A stretch of DNA of 50,036 nucleotides, taken from Aureimonas ureilytica DSM 18598 = NBRC 106430 (GTDB lineage: Bacteria; Pseudomonadota; Alphaproteobacteria; Rhizobiales; Rhizobiaceae). The notes below the pieces were generated by a model that was not told the DNA's origin, did not search any database, and worked only from the letters and a program-made list of their open reading frames with translations. Where the stretch lies: the NCBI RefSeq assembly GCF_000382705.1, contig NZ_ARQE01000008.1, positions 1-50,036 on the forward strand. Reading direction: 5' to 3'. Shown here in pieces: positions 25,437 to 34,025 of this stretch (within the stretch, counting starts at the first letter, position 1; each line of letters opens with the position of its first letter). A program made the translations under genes and the position numbers.

Positions 25437-27290
25437 ATGACGAAGACGATCCGGTTGACGGTGGCGCAGGCCGTGGTGCGCTTCATGATGGCGCAGAAGA
25501 CTGTCGTGGAGGGGCAGACCCTGCCGATCTTCGCCGGCTGCTGGGCGATCTTCGGCCATGGCAATGTGGCGGGCATGGGCGAGGCGCTGCATGGCGTGAA
25601 GGACGCCTTCCCGACCTTCCGCGCCCATAACGAGCAGGGCATGGCCCATGCGGCCATCGCCTTCGCCAAAGCCTCGTTCCGCCGCCGCTTCATGGCCTGC
25701 ACGACCTCGATCGGCCCTGGTGCGCTCAACATGGTGACGGCGGCGGGCGTCGCGCATGTGAACCGTCTGCCGGTTCTCTTCCTGCCGGGCGACGTCTTCG
25801 CCAATCGCCTGCCCGACCCCGTTCTTCAGCAGATCGAGGATTTCGGCGACGGCACGGTCTCGGCCTCCGACTGCTTCCGCCCCGTGTCGAAATATTTCGA
25901 CCGCATCCAGCGGCCCGAACAACTGATCCCGGCCCTTCAGCGCACCATGCAGGTGCTGACCGATCCCGTGGATTGCGGGCCGGTGACGCTCTCGCTCTGC
26001 CAGGACGTGCAGGCCGAGGCCTACGACTTTCCCGCCGCACTCTTTGACGAGCGCGTCTGGACCACGCGCCGGCCCCGGCCGGACGAGGACGAGCTGGCCC
26101 ATGCCGTCTCGCTGATCCGCGCCTCGAAGCGCCCGATGATCGTGGCGGGCGGCGGCGTTCTGTATTCCGAGGCGACGCAGAACCTTCTCGCCTTTGCCGA
26201 AACGCACGGCGTTCCGGTCGCGGTCACGCAGGCCGGCAAGTCCGCCATCGACGAGACGCATGATCTGGCACTCGGCTCGATCGGCGTCACCGGCACCTCG
26301 GCGGCCAACGCGCTGGCTGTCGATGCCGACCTGATCCTCGCCGTCGGCACGCGGCTTCAGGATTTTACCACCGGCTCCTGGGCCCTGTTCCGCGAGGAGG
26401 GGCTGAAGGTCGTCGGCCTGAATGTCGCCGCCTATGACGCGGTGAAACATGGCGGCGTGCCCCTGGTGGCGGACGCCAAGGTCGGGCTGAAGCTCCTCTC
26501 GGAAGGCTTGGCCGGCTGGAAAGCCGAGGTCGCCCACACGGCGCGCGCCCATGCCGAGCGCGTCTCCTGGTTCGAGGCGGCGGGCCGGGCGCTGGCCACC
26601 TCCAACGCCGAACTCCCGTCCGACGCGCAGGTGATCGGCGCGGTCGCGCGGGCGCGGGGCACGGAGAATTCGATCGTCGTCTGCGCGGCGGGCGGTCTGC
26701 CGGGCGAGCTGCACAAGCTCTGGGCGCCGACCCAGCCCGGCGGCTACCATCTCGAATACGGCTTCTCCTGCATGGGCTACGAGATCGCCGGGGGCCTCGG
26801 CGTGAAGATGGCGCGGCCCGAGAAGGACGTCATCGTCATGGTCGGCGACGGGTCCTACATGATGCTGAATTCCGAGCTCGCGACCTCGGTCATGCTCGGG
26901 CAGAAGATCACCGTCGTCCTCCTCGACAACAGGGGCTATGGCTGCATCAACCGGCTCCAGATGGCCTGCGGCGGCGCCAACTTCAACAATCTCCTGGAAG
27001 ACTGCCATTACGAGGTCTTCCCCGAGATCGACTTCGTGGCCCATGCCAAGGCCATGGGCGCGTCGGCCGAGAAGGTTTCCTCGATCGCCGATCTCGAAGC
27101 CGCGCTGGAGCGCACGCGCGCCGACACGCGCTCGACCTTGATCCTCATCGACACGCATCCGCTGATCACCACCGAGGCCGGCGGCCATTGGTGGGACGTC
27201 GTGGTGCCCGAGGTTTCGGACCGCGCCGAGATCGCGCCCGCGCGCGCCGATTACGAGCGGAACCGCGCCTTCCAGCGCGCCCTCAACTGA
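25437..27290 (+). CDS. iolD: 3D-(3,5/4)-trihydroxycyclohexane-1,2-dione hydrolase IolD
   Basis: 617 residues, full length. A thiamine-diphosphate enzyme that opens the inositol-derived ring to 5-deoxy-glucuronate. The N-terminal pyrimidine domain carries the cofactor-activating Glu near 65 in RAHNEQGMAHAA and the family-specific IFGHGNVAGMGEAL. The central domain has VAGGGVLYSEATQNL. The C-terminal PP domain has the GDG...N motif (VGDGSYMMLNSELATSV near 470, then LLDNRGYGCIN). The start ATG at 25437 follows GAGGAGAGC. Next gene iolH is 52 bases away. Confidence 0.96.
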   Translation: MTKTIRLTVAQAVVRFMMAQKTVVEGQTLPIFAGCWAIFGHGNVAGMGEALHGVKDAFPTFRAHNEQGMAHAAIAFAKASFRRRFMACTTSIGPGALNMVTAAGVAHVNRLPVLFLPGDVFANRLPDPVLQQIEDFGDGTVSASDCFRPVSKYFDRIQRPEQLIPALQRTMQVLTDPVDCGPVTLSLCQDVQAEAYDFPAALFDERVWTTRRPRPDEDELAHAVSLIRASKRPMIVAGGGVLYSEATQNLLAFAETHGVPVAVTQAGKSAIDETHDLALGSIGVTGTSAANALAVDADLILAVGTRLQDFTTGSWALFREEGLKVVGLNVAAYDAVKHGGVPLVADAKVGLKLLSEGLAGWKAEVAHTARAHAERVSWFEAAGRALATSNAELPSDAQVIGAVARARGTENSIVVCAAGGLPGELHKLWAPTQPGGYHLEYGFSCMGYEIAGGLGVKMARPEKDVIVMVGDGSYMMLNSELATSVMLGQKITVVLLDNRGYGCINRLQMACGGANFNNLLEDCHYEVFPEIDFVAHAKAMGASAEKVSSIADLEAALERTRADTRSTLILIDTHPLITTEAGGHWWDVVVPEVSDRAEIAPARADYERNRAFQRALN

Positions 27291-27293
27291 GCC

Positions 27294-27325
27294 GGTCAAT
27301 CCTAGTCGGTCAATCCAAGTCGGTC
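27294..27325. repeat. Short 14-bp tandem repeat before iolH
   Basis: GGTCAATCCTAGTC (27294-27307) is followed directly by GGTCAATCCAAGTC (27308-27321), one mismatch, and then GGTC. It fills the gap between iolD and the iolH ribosome site, and probably arose by slippage. Confidence 0.8.
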
Positions 27326-27342
27326 GGGGAGGACCGGACGCC

Positions 27343-28257
27343 ATGAAGATCGCTCTCGATCCCTATATGCACCGGCACCTGTCGCTGCCGGACCTCTGCC
27401 GCAAGACGGCGGAGCTCGGCTACGAGTATATCGAGCTTTCCCCGCGCGAGGATTTCCTGCCCTGGTGGGTGCGCCCGCGCGCCCACAAGGAGCGGGTGGC
27501 GGAGTTCAAAAAGGCCCTCTCCGACCATGGCGTGAAGCTCGCCTCGGTGCTGCCCATGTACCGCTGGGCGAGCCCGCACGAGGACGAGCGCATAGCTGCG
27601 GTCGGCTACTGGAAGGAGGCCATCCGCGCGACGGTCGAGATGGGCTGCGACACGATGAATTCGGAGTTCGGGCGCGGCCCCTCGCCCGACCGCTCGCACC
27701 GCTCCAATTGCTGCGGCGGCCATTTCACGCACGAGCATTCGGAAGCGGCCTGGTGGCGCTCGATGGAAGAGCTGGTGCCGATCTTCGAGAAGGAGGGCGT
27801 GACCCTCAACATGGAGCCGCACCCGGAGGACTGGTGCGAGACGCTGCATCCGGCGATCGACATGCTGAAGACGATCGGCTCGCCGAACGTCAAGTTCCTC
27901 TACTGCGCGCCGCACACGTTCTATTTCGGCGACGACATGGCGAAGATGATCCGCGACGCGGGCAACCTCATCGCCCACGTCCACGTCGCCGACACCTACA
28001 ACCACAAGGCCAGTTCAGGCCTGCGCTATATCGTCAACCCGCCGGGCGCGAAGGTGACCGTTCACCAGCACATGGACATCGGCAACGGCGAGATCGACTG
28101 GGACGTGTTCTTCGGCTCGCTGGCGGCGGTCGGCTTCGACGGGATCGTCACGGCCTGCGTCTTCGGCTGGGAGGAGCGCGCCGACGCTTCGGGCCGCTTC
28201 ATGCGCGAGCGTATTGGTCATTATGTCGATAAGCATTGGCCCAATAACAAAGGCTAA
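27343..28257 (+). CDS. iolH: IolH-type TIM-barrel sugar isomerase/epimerase
   Basis: 304 residues. It matches IolH of enteric and Bacillus iol operons closely in layout: MKIALDP start, HKERVAEFKKAL, MEELVPIFEKEGVTLNMEPHPEDWCE, FLYCAPHTFYF, HVADTYNH, RYIVNPPGAKVTVHQHMDIGNGEIDWDVFF. A metal-dependent TIM barrel is expected. The precise reaction of IolH is not settled in the literature I can recall, so only the family is claimed. The ATG at 27343 follows GGGGAGGACC. It closes the plus-strand inositol arm. Confidence 0.88.
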   Translation: MKIALDPYMHRHLSLPDLCRKTAELGYEYIELSPREDFLPWWVRPRAHKERVAEFKKALSDHGVKLASVLPMYRWASPHEDERIAAVGYWKEAIRATVEMGCDTMNSEFGRGPSPDRSHRSNCCGGHFTHEHSEAAWWRSMEELVPIFEKEGVTLNMEPHPEDWCETLHPAIDMLKTIGSPNVKFLYCAPHTFYFGDDMAKMIRDAGNLIAHVHVADTYNHKASSGLRYIVNPPGAKVTVHQHMDIGNGEIDWDVFFGSLAAVGFDGIVTACVFGWEERADASGRFMRERIGHYVDKHWPNNKG

Positions 28258-28391
28258 GCAAATTTCGCGGGCTTTCGGCCGTTTGAGGACGAGACCTTTC
28301 GTCTGTCATGGAACGGGAAAGGTTTCGCTCCGAAAAGACACGAATTCCTAACGCGGACTCGACACAGTCGGGACAACGTTTAGGGGTCCAC

Positions 28392-30083
28392 ATGTCGAAG
28401 CCCGAGTTCTCGTCCGACCTGATGTATCGGCTGCTGGTCCAGGGCGTGAAGGACTATGCGATCTATCTCCTGGGCCGAGACGGCACGGTTCTGAACTGGA
28501 ACGCCGGGGCCGAGCGCGCCAAGGGCTACACCGCCGAGGACATCGTCGGGCGGAACTACGCCTGCTTCTATTCGCAGGAAGATCAGGCCAAGGGCGTCCC
28601 GCAGCACAATCTCGACCTCGCCCTGCGCGAGGGACATTTTGCCACGGAAGGCTGGCGTTTCCGCAAGGACGGCTCGGCCTTCTGGGCCAGCGTCGCGCTG
28701 GACGTGATTCGCGACGAGGCGGGGGCGCTTCTCGGCTTCGCGAAGGTGACGCGGGATCTGTCCGAACAGCGCGAGGCCACGCGCCGTTTCGAGCATCAGG
28801 CGATCCACGATCCGATGACCGGCCTTCTCAACCGCGTCGGGCTCGGCGAATGCCTCGACCGGCGCCTGGCCCGGATCGACGCGGAAGCGAGCCTCGCGCT
28901 GCACGTGGTCGATCTCAACCGGTTCAAGCCGATCAACGACACGTTCGGCCATCAAGCCGGGGACGAGGCGCTGCGGCAGGTGGCGCGGCGCCTCGAAGCC
29001 ATGGCCGGTCCGTCCGGCATCGTCGGGCGTCTGGGCGGCGACGAGTTCGCCGTTTTGCAATCGGGCGCACCGAGCGTCGAGGCCGTGGAGGTCATGGCGA
29101 GCGCGATCGTCGACTGTGTCGCCCTCCCGCTGCAGATCGGCTCGACGCTTGCCACGGTCGGCGCCAGCGTCGGCGTGGCGATCGCCCCGCGCGACGGGGC
29201 CGACGCGGCCACGCTTCTGCGCAATGCCGACCTCGCCGTCCACGCGGCCAAGAGCAAGGGCCGCAACCGAGCGCGCCTCTTCGACCCCGCGATGGGGGAG
29301 CTTGCCCTCAGCCGCAACCTTCTGGAGTTGAAGCTGCGCCATGCGGTTGCCGCGCGTGACTTCCGGCTCGCCTATCAGCCCGTCGTGGACGGGCGAAGCG
29401 GCCGGGTGCTCGGCTTCGAGGCCCTCCTGCGCTGGGACGACCAGACCGGGCGCAGCATGTCGCCGGCCAGTTTCATTCCGCTCGCCGAGGAACTCGGCCT
29501 CATGCCCGAACTCGGCGAATGGGTTCTGCAGCGGGCCTGCGAGACGGCGGCGAACTGGCCCGTCGATCTCGTCGTGGCGGTCAACCTCTCGCCGGCGCAG
29601 CTGAAGCAGGAAGGCCTTGCCGACCTCGTCGCCTCGATCCTCGGGGAAACCGGCCTGCCGGCCCGGCGGCTCGAGCTGGAAATCACGGAAACGGCGCTGC
29701 TCGGCGATCTCGACAGCGCGCGGCGGGTCCTGTCCCGTCTTCGCGATCTCGGCGTCGGCATCGCGCTCGACGATTTCGGCACCGGCTTCTCGTCGCTGTC
29801 GCTGGCGCGCGAGCTGCCGCTGACGCGCATCAAGATCGACCGCAGCTTCGTGGCCGATATCGACGAGACGCAGGCCGGAAACGCGATCGTGGATTCGGTT
29901 CTCGCCCTGTGCCGGGGCTATGGGCTGGCGACGACCGCCGAGGGCGTCGAAACCGAACACCAGCGCGCCGCGCTGATCGCGGCGGGCTGCCACGACCTGC
30001 AAGGCTACCTCTTCGGCCGCCCGGCCCCGATCGAGAGCTGGCGCTCGATCCTCGATCCGGCGCCCCTCCTGGCGGAGGCCTGA
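28392..30083 (+). CDS. PAS-GGDEF-EAL cyclic-di-GMP turnover protein
   Basis: 563 residues from the ATG at 28392 (AGGGG upstream). A PAS sensor lies at about 15-125 (YAIYLLGRDGTVLNWNAGAERAKGY, with a PAC-like RKDGSAFWASV tail). The GGDEF domain starts DPMTGLLNRVG and carries an intact GGDEF near 215, so diguanylate cyclase activity is possible. No RxxD inhibitory site is seen five residues before it. The EAL domain follows with EALLRW near 343, the EITE metal ligand, LDDFGTGFSSL and IKIDRSF, all consistent with active phosphodiesterase. No transmembrane span, so it is cytosolic. The net direction of activity cannot be told. Confidence 0.93.
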   Translation: MSKPEFSSDLMYRLLVQGVKDYAIYLLGRDGTVLNWNAGAERAKGYTAEDIVGRNYACFYSQEDQAKGVPQHNLDLALREGHFATEGWRFRKDGSAFWASVALDVIRDEAGALLGFAKVTRDLSEQREATRRFEHQAIHDPMTGLLNRVGLGECLDRRLARIDAEASLALHVVDLNRFKPINDTFGHQAGDEALRQVARRLEAMAGPSGIVGRLGGDEFAVLQSGAPSVEAVEVMASAIVDCVALPLQIGSTLATVGASVGVAIAPRDGADAATLLRNADLAVHAAKSKGRNRARLFDPAMGELALSRNLLELKLRHAVAARDFRLAYQPVVDGRSGRVLGFEALLRWDDQTGRSMSPASFIPLAEELGLMPELGEWVLQRACETAANWPVDLVVAVNLSPAQLKQEGLADLVASILGETGLPARRLELEITETALLGDLDSARRVLSRLRDLGVGIALDDFGTGFSSLSLARELPLTRIKIDRSFVADIDETQAGNAIVDSVLALCRGYGLATTAEGVETEHQRAALIAAGCHDLQGYLFGRPAPIESWRSILDPAPLLAEA

Positions 30084-30211
30084 CGGCCCCTCGGGGTCGA
30101 ACGGCAGGGCTTCCGCCGCACCCGCCCGATTTTTTGCCTGTCCGGCAACCGGGCACGGAGCCGGTCCCGCCTTCGCACGTTGCCCTCGCGATCGTTCGAG
30201 GGAGGATTGCG

Positions 30212-31396
30212 ATGAAGATCTATCTGCCGGTCGTCACGGCGCTCGTTCTGGCGTCGGGCGGGGCGCTGGCCGCGCCGGCGCAGCCCGACCTCTCGGAAAG
30301 CGCGATCAACGCCGCGACCTTCTCCGACTGGCGCACCCGCCAGGACGAAGCCGCGCGCGACACGCCGGAAGACGGCCGGACACCTGATGGGAAGGCCGCA
30401 GGCAACGAGGCCACGGGCGGCGAGGCGGAAGAGGACGCGTCGGCCGAAGGCGAGGGCACCGACGCCGCCCGCACCGAGGACCGATCCGACGCCTCCTCCG
30501 ATCAGACCGACGAAGCCACCCGAAGCGAAAACGAGAACACCGACACGCCGGCGGACCCGTTCCTCGTCCGGCTTCAGGTTCTCCTCGACCGCGCCCATGC
30601 CTCGCCGGGCGTGATCGACGGGCGCGCCGGGGGCAACACCGACAAGGCGATCCGCGCCTTCGAGGAGATGCGCGGCCTGAAGGCCGACGGCGCGGTGGAC
30701 GAGGAACTCTGGTCCGCCCTGATGAGCGACGAGGCGCCCGTGGTCCGCAGCTACACGCTGACGCAGGAGGACGTGGACGGGCGCTACGTGAAGGACCTGC
30801 CGAGCGACTACGGCGCCTTGGCGAAGCTCGACTGGATCGGCTATCGCGGCCCCGAGGAGATGCTGGCCGAGCGCTTCCACATGGACGAGGACTTCTTGCG
30901 GGAGCTGAATCCCGGCGCCGATTTCGGCAATGCCGGCACGCAGATCCTCGTCACCGATCCGGGCGCCGAGCCCCAGACCAAGGTCGCGCGCATCGTCATC
31001 AGCAAGTCGCGCGGCGAGTTGTTCGCCTATGACGAGAACGACAAGGTCGTGATCGCGGCGCCCGCCACGATCGGATCGGGCGACACGCCCTCGCCGAGCG
31101 GCACGATGAAGGTCAATGGCAGCGCGCAGGAGCCGACCTACGAATACGACCCCGACAAGAACTTCCAGCAGGGCAAGAACAAGAAGGAGCTGACCCTTCC
31201 GCCCGGCCCGAACGGCCCCGTCGGCATCGTCTGGATCGATCTGGCCAAGCCGACCTACGGCATCCACGGCACGCCGGACCCGTCCGAGATCGGCAAGACC
31301 GCCAGCCATGGCTGCGTGCGCCTGACCAACTGGGACGCCAGGGCGCTGTCGAAGCTCATCCTGCCGGCGCGAACCGTGGTCCGCTTCGAGAAGTAA
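30212..31396 (+). CDS. Exported L,D-transpeptidase (YkuD domain)
   Basis: 394 residues from the ATG at 30212, behind GGGAGGATTGCG. The Sec signal is LPVVTALVLASGGALA. Residues about 45-110 are a very acidic, Thr/Ala/Glu-rich low-complexity linker. Residues about 113-170 form a peptidoglycan-binding-like domain (FLVRLQVLLDRAHASPGVIDG). The YkuD catalytic domain is C-terminal, with IHGTPDPSEIGKTASHGCVRLTNWDA and nucleophile Cys near 368. It would make 3-3 peptidoglycan crosslinks or anchor proteins in the periplasm. A T-run (TTTTTT at about 30130-30135) in the 128-base gap upstream may end the transcript of the preceding gene. Confidence 0.93.
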   Translation: MKIYLPVVTALVLASGGALAAPAQPDLSESAINAATFSDWRTRQDEAARDTPEDGRTPDGKAAGNEATGGEAEEDASAEGEGTDAARTEDRSDASSDQTDEATRSENENTDTPADPFLVRLQVLLDRAHASPGVIDGRAGGNTDKAIRAFEEMRGLKADGAVDEELWSALMSDEAPVVRSYTLTQEDVDGRYVKDLPSDYGALAKLDWIGYRGPEEMLAERFHMDEDFLRELNPGADFGNAGTQILVTDPGAEPQTKVARIVISKSRGELFAYDENDKVVIAAPATIGSGDTPSPSGTMKVNGSAQEPTYEYDPDKNFQQGKNKKELTLPPGPNGPVGIVWIDLAKPTYGIHGTPDPSEIGKTASHGCVRLTNWDARALSKLILPARTVVRFEK

Positions 31397-31402
31397 TCGG
31401 GG

Positions 31403-32476
31403 TCAAAGGGCCGGCAGGGCAGGGACGTCCCAGCTTTCGCCGGCCCGCATGGCGCGGAAGCGCTCGGCCGGAAGGCCGCGCGCCGCCATCGCCGTGCGCA
31501 GCGCCTCGGCGGGCTCGCCCAGAGCCTCGTCGGTCAGCTGAAAGGTCGCCCAATGGTGGCCGACCGCGAAATCGGCCTTCGCCAGCACCATGCCCTCGAC
31601 CGCCTCGTCCGGGTTCTGGTGCTGCGCTTCCATGAACCAGCGCGGCGCATAGGCCCCGATCGGCAGGATCGCCAGCCGGAAGCCGCCATGCTTGGCCGAG
31701 GCGGCGCGGTAGTTGACGCCCCGGTGAAAGCCGGTGTCGCCGACATGGTAGATCCGCCCGGCCGACGTTTCCACCGCGAAGCTCGCCCAGAGCGCCATGC
31801 GGCGATCCCGCGTGCCGCGCGCCGACCAGTGATGCGCCGGCTCGACATGGATCGTGGCGCCCGGCGCATCGATCCGGTCGCCCCAGTCGCCGACCGAAAG
31901 CCGCGCCTTCGGCACCGCGTCGCGGACGATGCGATCGTTGCCGAGCGGCGTGACGATCAGCGGATCGTGCGCGGCCTGAAGCCGGGCCAGCGTCTCGACA
32001 TCGAGATGGTCGTAATGATTGTGACTGAGCAGCACGAGATCGATCGGCGGCAGCGCGTCGAAGGCGATGCCGGGCGCCACGACCCGTTTCGGGCCGATGA
32101 AGGAAAAGGGCGACACGCGCTCCGACCAGACCGGATCGGTCAGGATGTTGAGCCCGGCGATCTGCACGAGCAGCGTCGCATGGCCGACCATGGTGACGCG
32201 CAGATCCGCGACCCGCGCGTCCGGCACGGCGCTCGGAAACGGGCTCGGCGCGCTCGCCGGCCAGGCCACGCGCCCGCCGCCGAACTGCCAGCGCAGGACG
32301 TCGAGAAAGGGCCGAGGCTCCATACCCTCGGGATTGAAGAAGCGCGTTCCGTCGAAATGGTCGCTGACGGGGCCGGAGTAATAGGGATTCCCGGCCATGG
32401 CGCTCCTCGTTCCCAAGGCAAGCGCGGCGGCCACGGCGCCAAGGCCGAGAGTTCCAAAGAGCTGCCGTCGATTCAT
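31403..32476 (-). CDS. Exported metallo-beta-lactamase-fold hydrolase (UlaG/NAPE-PLD-like)
   Basis: 357 residues. The N-terminus NRRQLFGTLGLGAVAAALALG looks like a twin-arginine (Tat) signal with a Gly/Ala-rich core. The metallo-hydrolase motifs are TMVGHATLLVQ, LSHNHYDHLD, the EPAHHWSARG histidines, VGDTGFHRG and a late VGHHWATFQL. The arrangement fits the UlaG/NAPE-phospholipase D-like branch (lipid or sugar-phosphate lactone substrates), which I cannot narrow. It converges on the L,D-transpeptidase gene with six bases between the stops. Confidence 0.88.
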   Translation of the reverse strand: MNRRQLFGTLGLGAVAAALALGTRSAMAGNPYYSGPVSDHFDGTRFFNPEGMEPRPFLDVLRWQFGGGRVAWPASAPSPFPSAVPDARVADLRVTMVGHATLLVQIAGLNILTDPVWSERVSPFSFIGPKRVVAPGIAFDALPPIDLVLLSHNHYDHLDVETLARLQAAHDPLIVTPLGNDRIVRDAVPKARLSVGDWGDRIDAPGATIHVEPAHHWSARGTRDRRMALWASFAVETSAGRIYHVGDTGFHRGVNYRAASAKHGGFRLAILPIGAYAPRWFMEAQHQNPDEAVEGMVLAKADFAVGHHWATFQLTDEALGEPAEALRTAMAARGLPAERFRAMRAGESWDVPALPAL

Positions 32477-32960
32477 GGGACGAGTCTAGACGGGCGTCCG
32501 ACGAAAGCAAGGCAGGCAAAGCTTGGAGCCGCCAGCGATGGGTGAGGCGCGGGAGACTTTGATGGGTGCCGTGCGATCCGGAACGCAGTTCAGCCCCGAA
32601 GCGCTCCGCACTCCGATGCGATTGTTCGCGCGCTCGCAATCGCTTGTAAGGGATTCCACTCCCATTTCCGAAAGCTTGAATCCGCCCGATCCGAAGACAT
32701 CGTAATATGTCTTATGGAACATAAAGGGCATTTTCCGGCCGGAATGGCAGCCCGTTCTCTGGTCAGGACGCTGAAACTAAAACGAAAAACGACATAGATC
32801 CCAAAAAGAATGTGCGGACGGATTGTCTCTGATCCACCCCCATTGAAACGGTCCGCCCTGACGTCATGAAAACGGATGAAAACGCCGTCATCCCACCATC
32901 ACGCGACAGAGCTAGGAGATCCGCGTCGAATTGATCGAGGCGTGAGGTTTCTGGAAGCGG
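32477..32960. other. 484-bp regulatory interval between hydrolase and lacI-type gene
   Basis: Less GC-rich than its surroundings and without a supported gene. It holds a perfect palindrome AAGACAT-N6-ATGTCTT at 32694-32713 and a direct repeat of ATGAAAACG at 32866-32874 and 32876-32884, near the start of the divergent lacI-type operon. Either may be an operator; small frames here have no ribosome site or family resemblance. Confidence 0.5.
32694..32713. promoter_or_regulatory. Perfect palindrome, candidate operator
   Basis: AAGACAT and ATGTCTT flank a six-base spacer CGTAAT. It lies 248 bases before the lacI-type gene and 218 before the divergent hydrolase gene. The spacing and symmetry fit a dimeric regulator; which one is unknown. 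Confidence 0.4.
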
Positions 32961-34025
32961 ATGAACGGGGCGGTGGTCACCATCAGGGATGTCGCGCGGG
33001 TGGCCGGCTGTTCGATCGCCACCGTGAGCCGCGTCGCGACGGGCTCGGTGCCGGTCGCGGACGCCACGCGGCAGCGGGTGATCGCAGCGGCGCTGAGCCT
33101 CAACTTCCCGCTCGGTCGCGGCCCATCGGCCTCGCGCGCCGTGCTGGGCGTCCTGGTCCCCAGCCTCGCCAACCCCGTCTTCGCCGCCGCCCTGGCCGGG
33201 ATCGAACGCTGCGCCCGCCTGCGCGGCGTCTCCACCGTCATCGCCCAGTCCCACTATCTCCCCGAAGGCGAGGACGAGGGCGTCAGGGCGTTGATGGCCG
33301 AAAGGCCGCGCGGGCTCATCCTCACCGTCTGCGATCCCGCCACGAGCCGGGCCCTGGGAGAGATCGCGGCCCAGCGCCTGCCTGCCGCGACGATCTATAA
33401 CGGCTCGGGGCCCGCGGGCGTCGGGTCGGTCGCGGTCGACAATCGCGGCGCCATGGCACTCGTCGTGCTGGAACTCCTGAAGGCCGGCCACCGCCGCATC
33501 CTGTTCGTCGGCGGCCGCTTCGCCTCGTCCGATCGGTCGGCCGCGCGCCATGTCGGCTATCGCGACGCGCTTCAGGCCGTGGGCGTCCGACCCCTTCCCC
33601 CGCTGGAGGTCGATTTCATCGATGCGGCGCAGGACATCGACCTCACCGCCGCGCTCGATCGCCACCGTCCCACCGCGATCGCCGCGTCCAACGACCTCCT
33701 CGCCGTCAGCGCCATCGCCTCCCTCGATCGGATGGGCCTCTCGGTCCCGCGCGACGTGTCCGTGACCGGGTTCGACGGCATGGAACTCGCCACCCTGATC
33801 CGCCCCCGCCTCACCACGGTCGCCCAGCCGTCCACCGCCATGGGCATGGTGGCGGCGTCCATGGTGCTCGACATGGCGGCCGGTGCGCGGGGCCCGGAAG
33901 CGCTCCGGGTCGATGCCACGCTCCTGCGCGGCGAAACCATCGGGCCGGCCCCGGGCCCGCAGTCCCTCTCCCCCTCGGCCAACCTCCCAACCACGGAAAC
34001 CCCGACGCCATGCTTTTCCGACTGA
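32961..34025 (+). CDS. LacI-family transcriptional regulator
   Basis: 354 residues. LacI-type helix-turn-helix at the start (TIRDVARVAGCSIATVSRVATGSVPVADATRQRV), then a periplasmic-binding-protein-like effector domain (LGVLVPSLANPVFAAALAGIE, SVAVDNRGAMALVVLELLKAGHRRILFVGG, IAASNDLLAVSAIASL, VTGFDGMELATLIRPRLTTVAQP). Its last 16 bases overlap the start of the ABC binding-protein gene, so it is the first gene of the operon it most likely controls. The effector is presumably the transported solute or its product. Confidence 0.93.
   Translation: MNGAVVTIRDVARVAGCSIATVSRVATGSVPVADATRQRVIAAALSLNFPLGRGPSASRAVLGVLVPSLANPVFAAALAGIERCARLRGVSTVIAQSHYLPEGEDEGVRALMAERPRGLILTVCDPATSRALGEIAAQRLPAATIYNGSGPAGVGSVAVDNRGAMALVVLELLKAGHRRILFVGGRFASSDRSAARHVGYRDALQAVGVRPLPPLEVDFIDAAQDIDLTAALDRHRPTAIAASNDLLAVSAIASLDRMGLSVPRDVSVTGFDGMELATLIRPRLTTVAQPSTAMGMVAASMVLDMAAGARGPEALRVDATLLRGETIGPAPGPQSLSPSANLPTTETPTPCFSD

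Noticed and set aside
24369-27344. 991-codon open frame antisense to iolG and iolD
   Set aside because: Same kind of shadow; composition typical of antisense frames, no ribosome site, and iolG/iolD motifs are unambiguous.
32523-32705. 60-codon frame in the lacI upstream gap
   Set aside because: No ribosome site and no recognisable motif; it overlaps the palindrome region.
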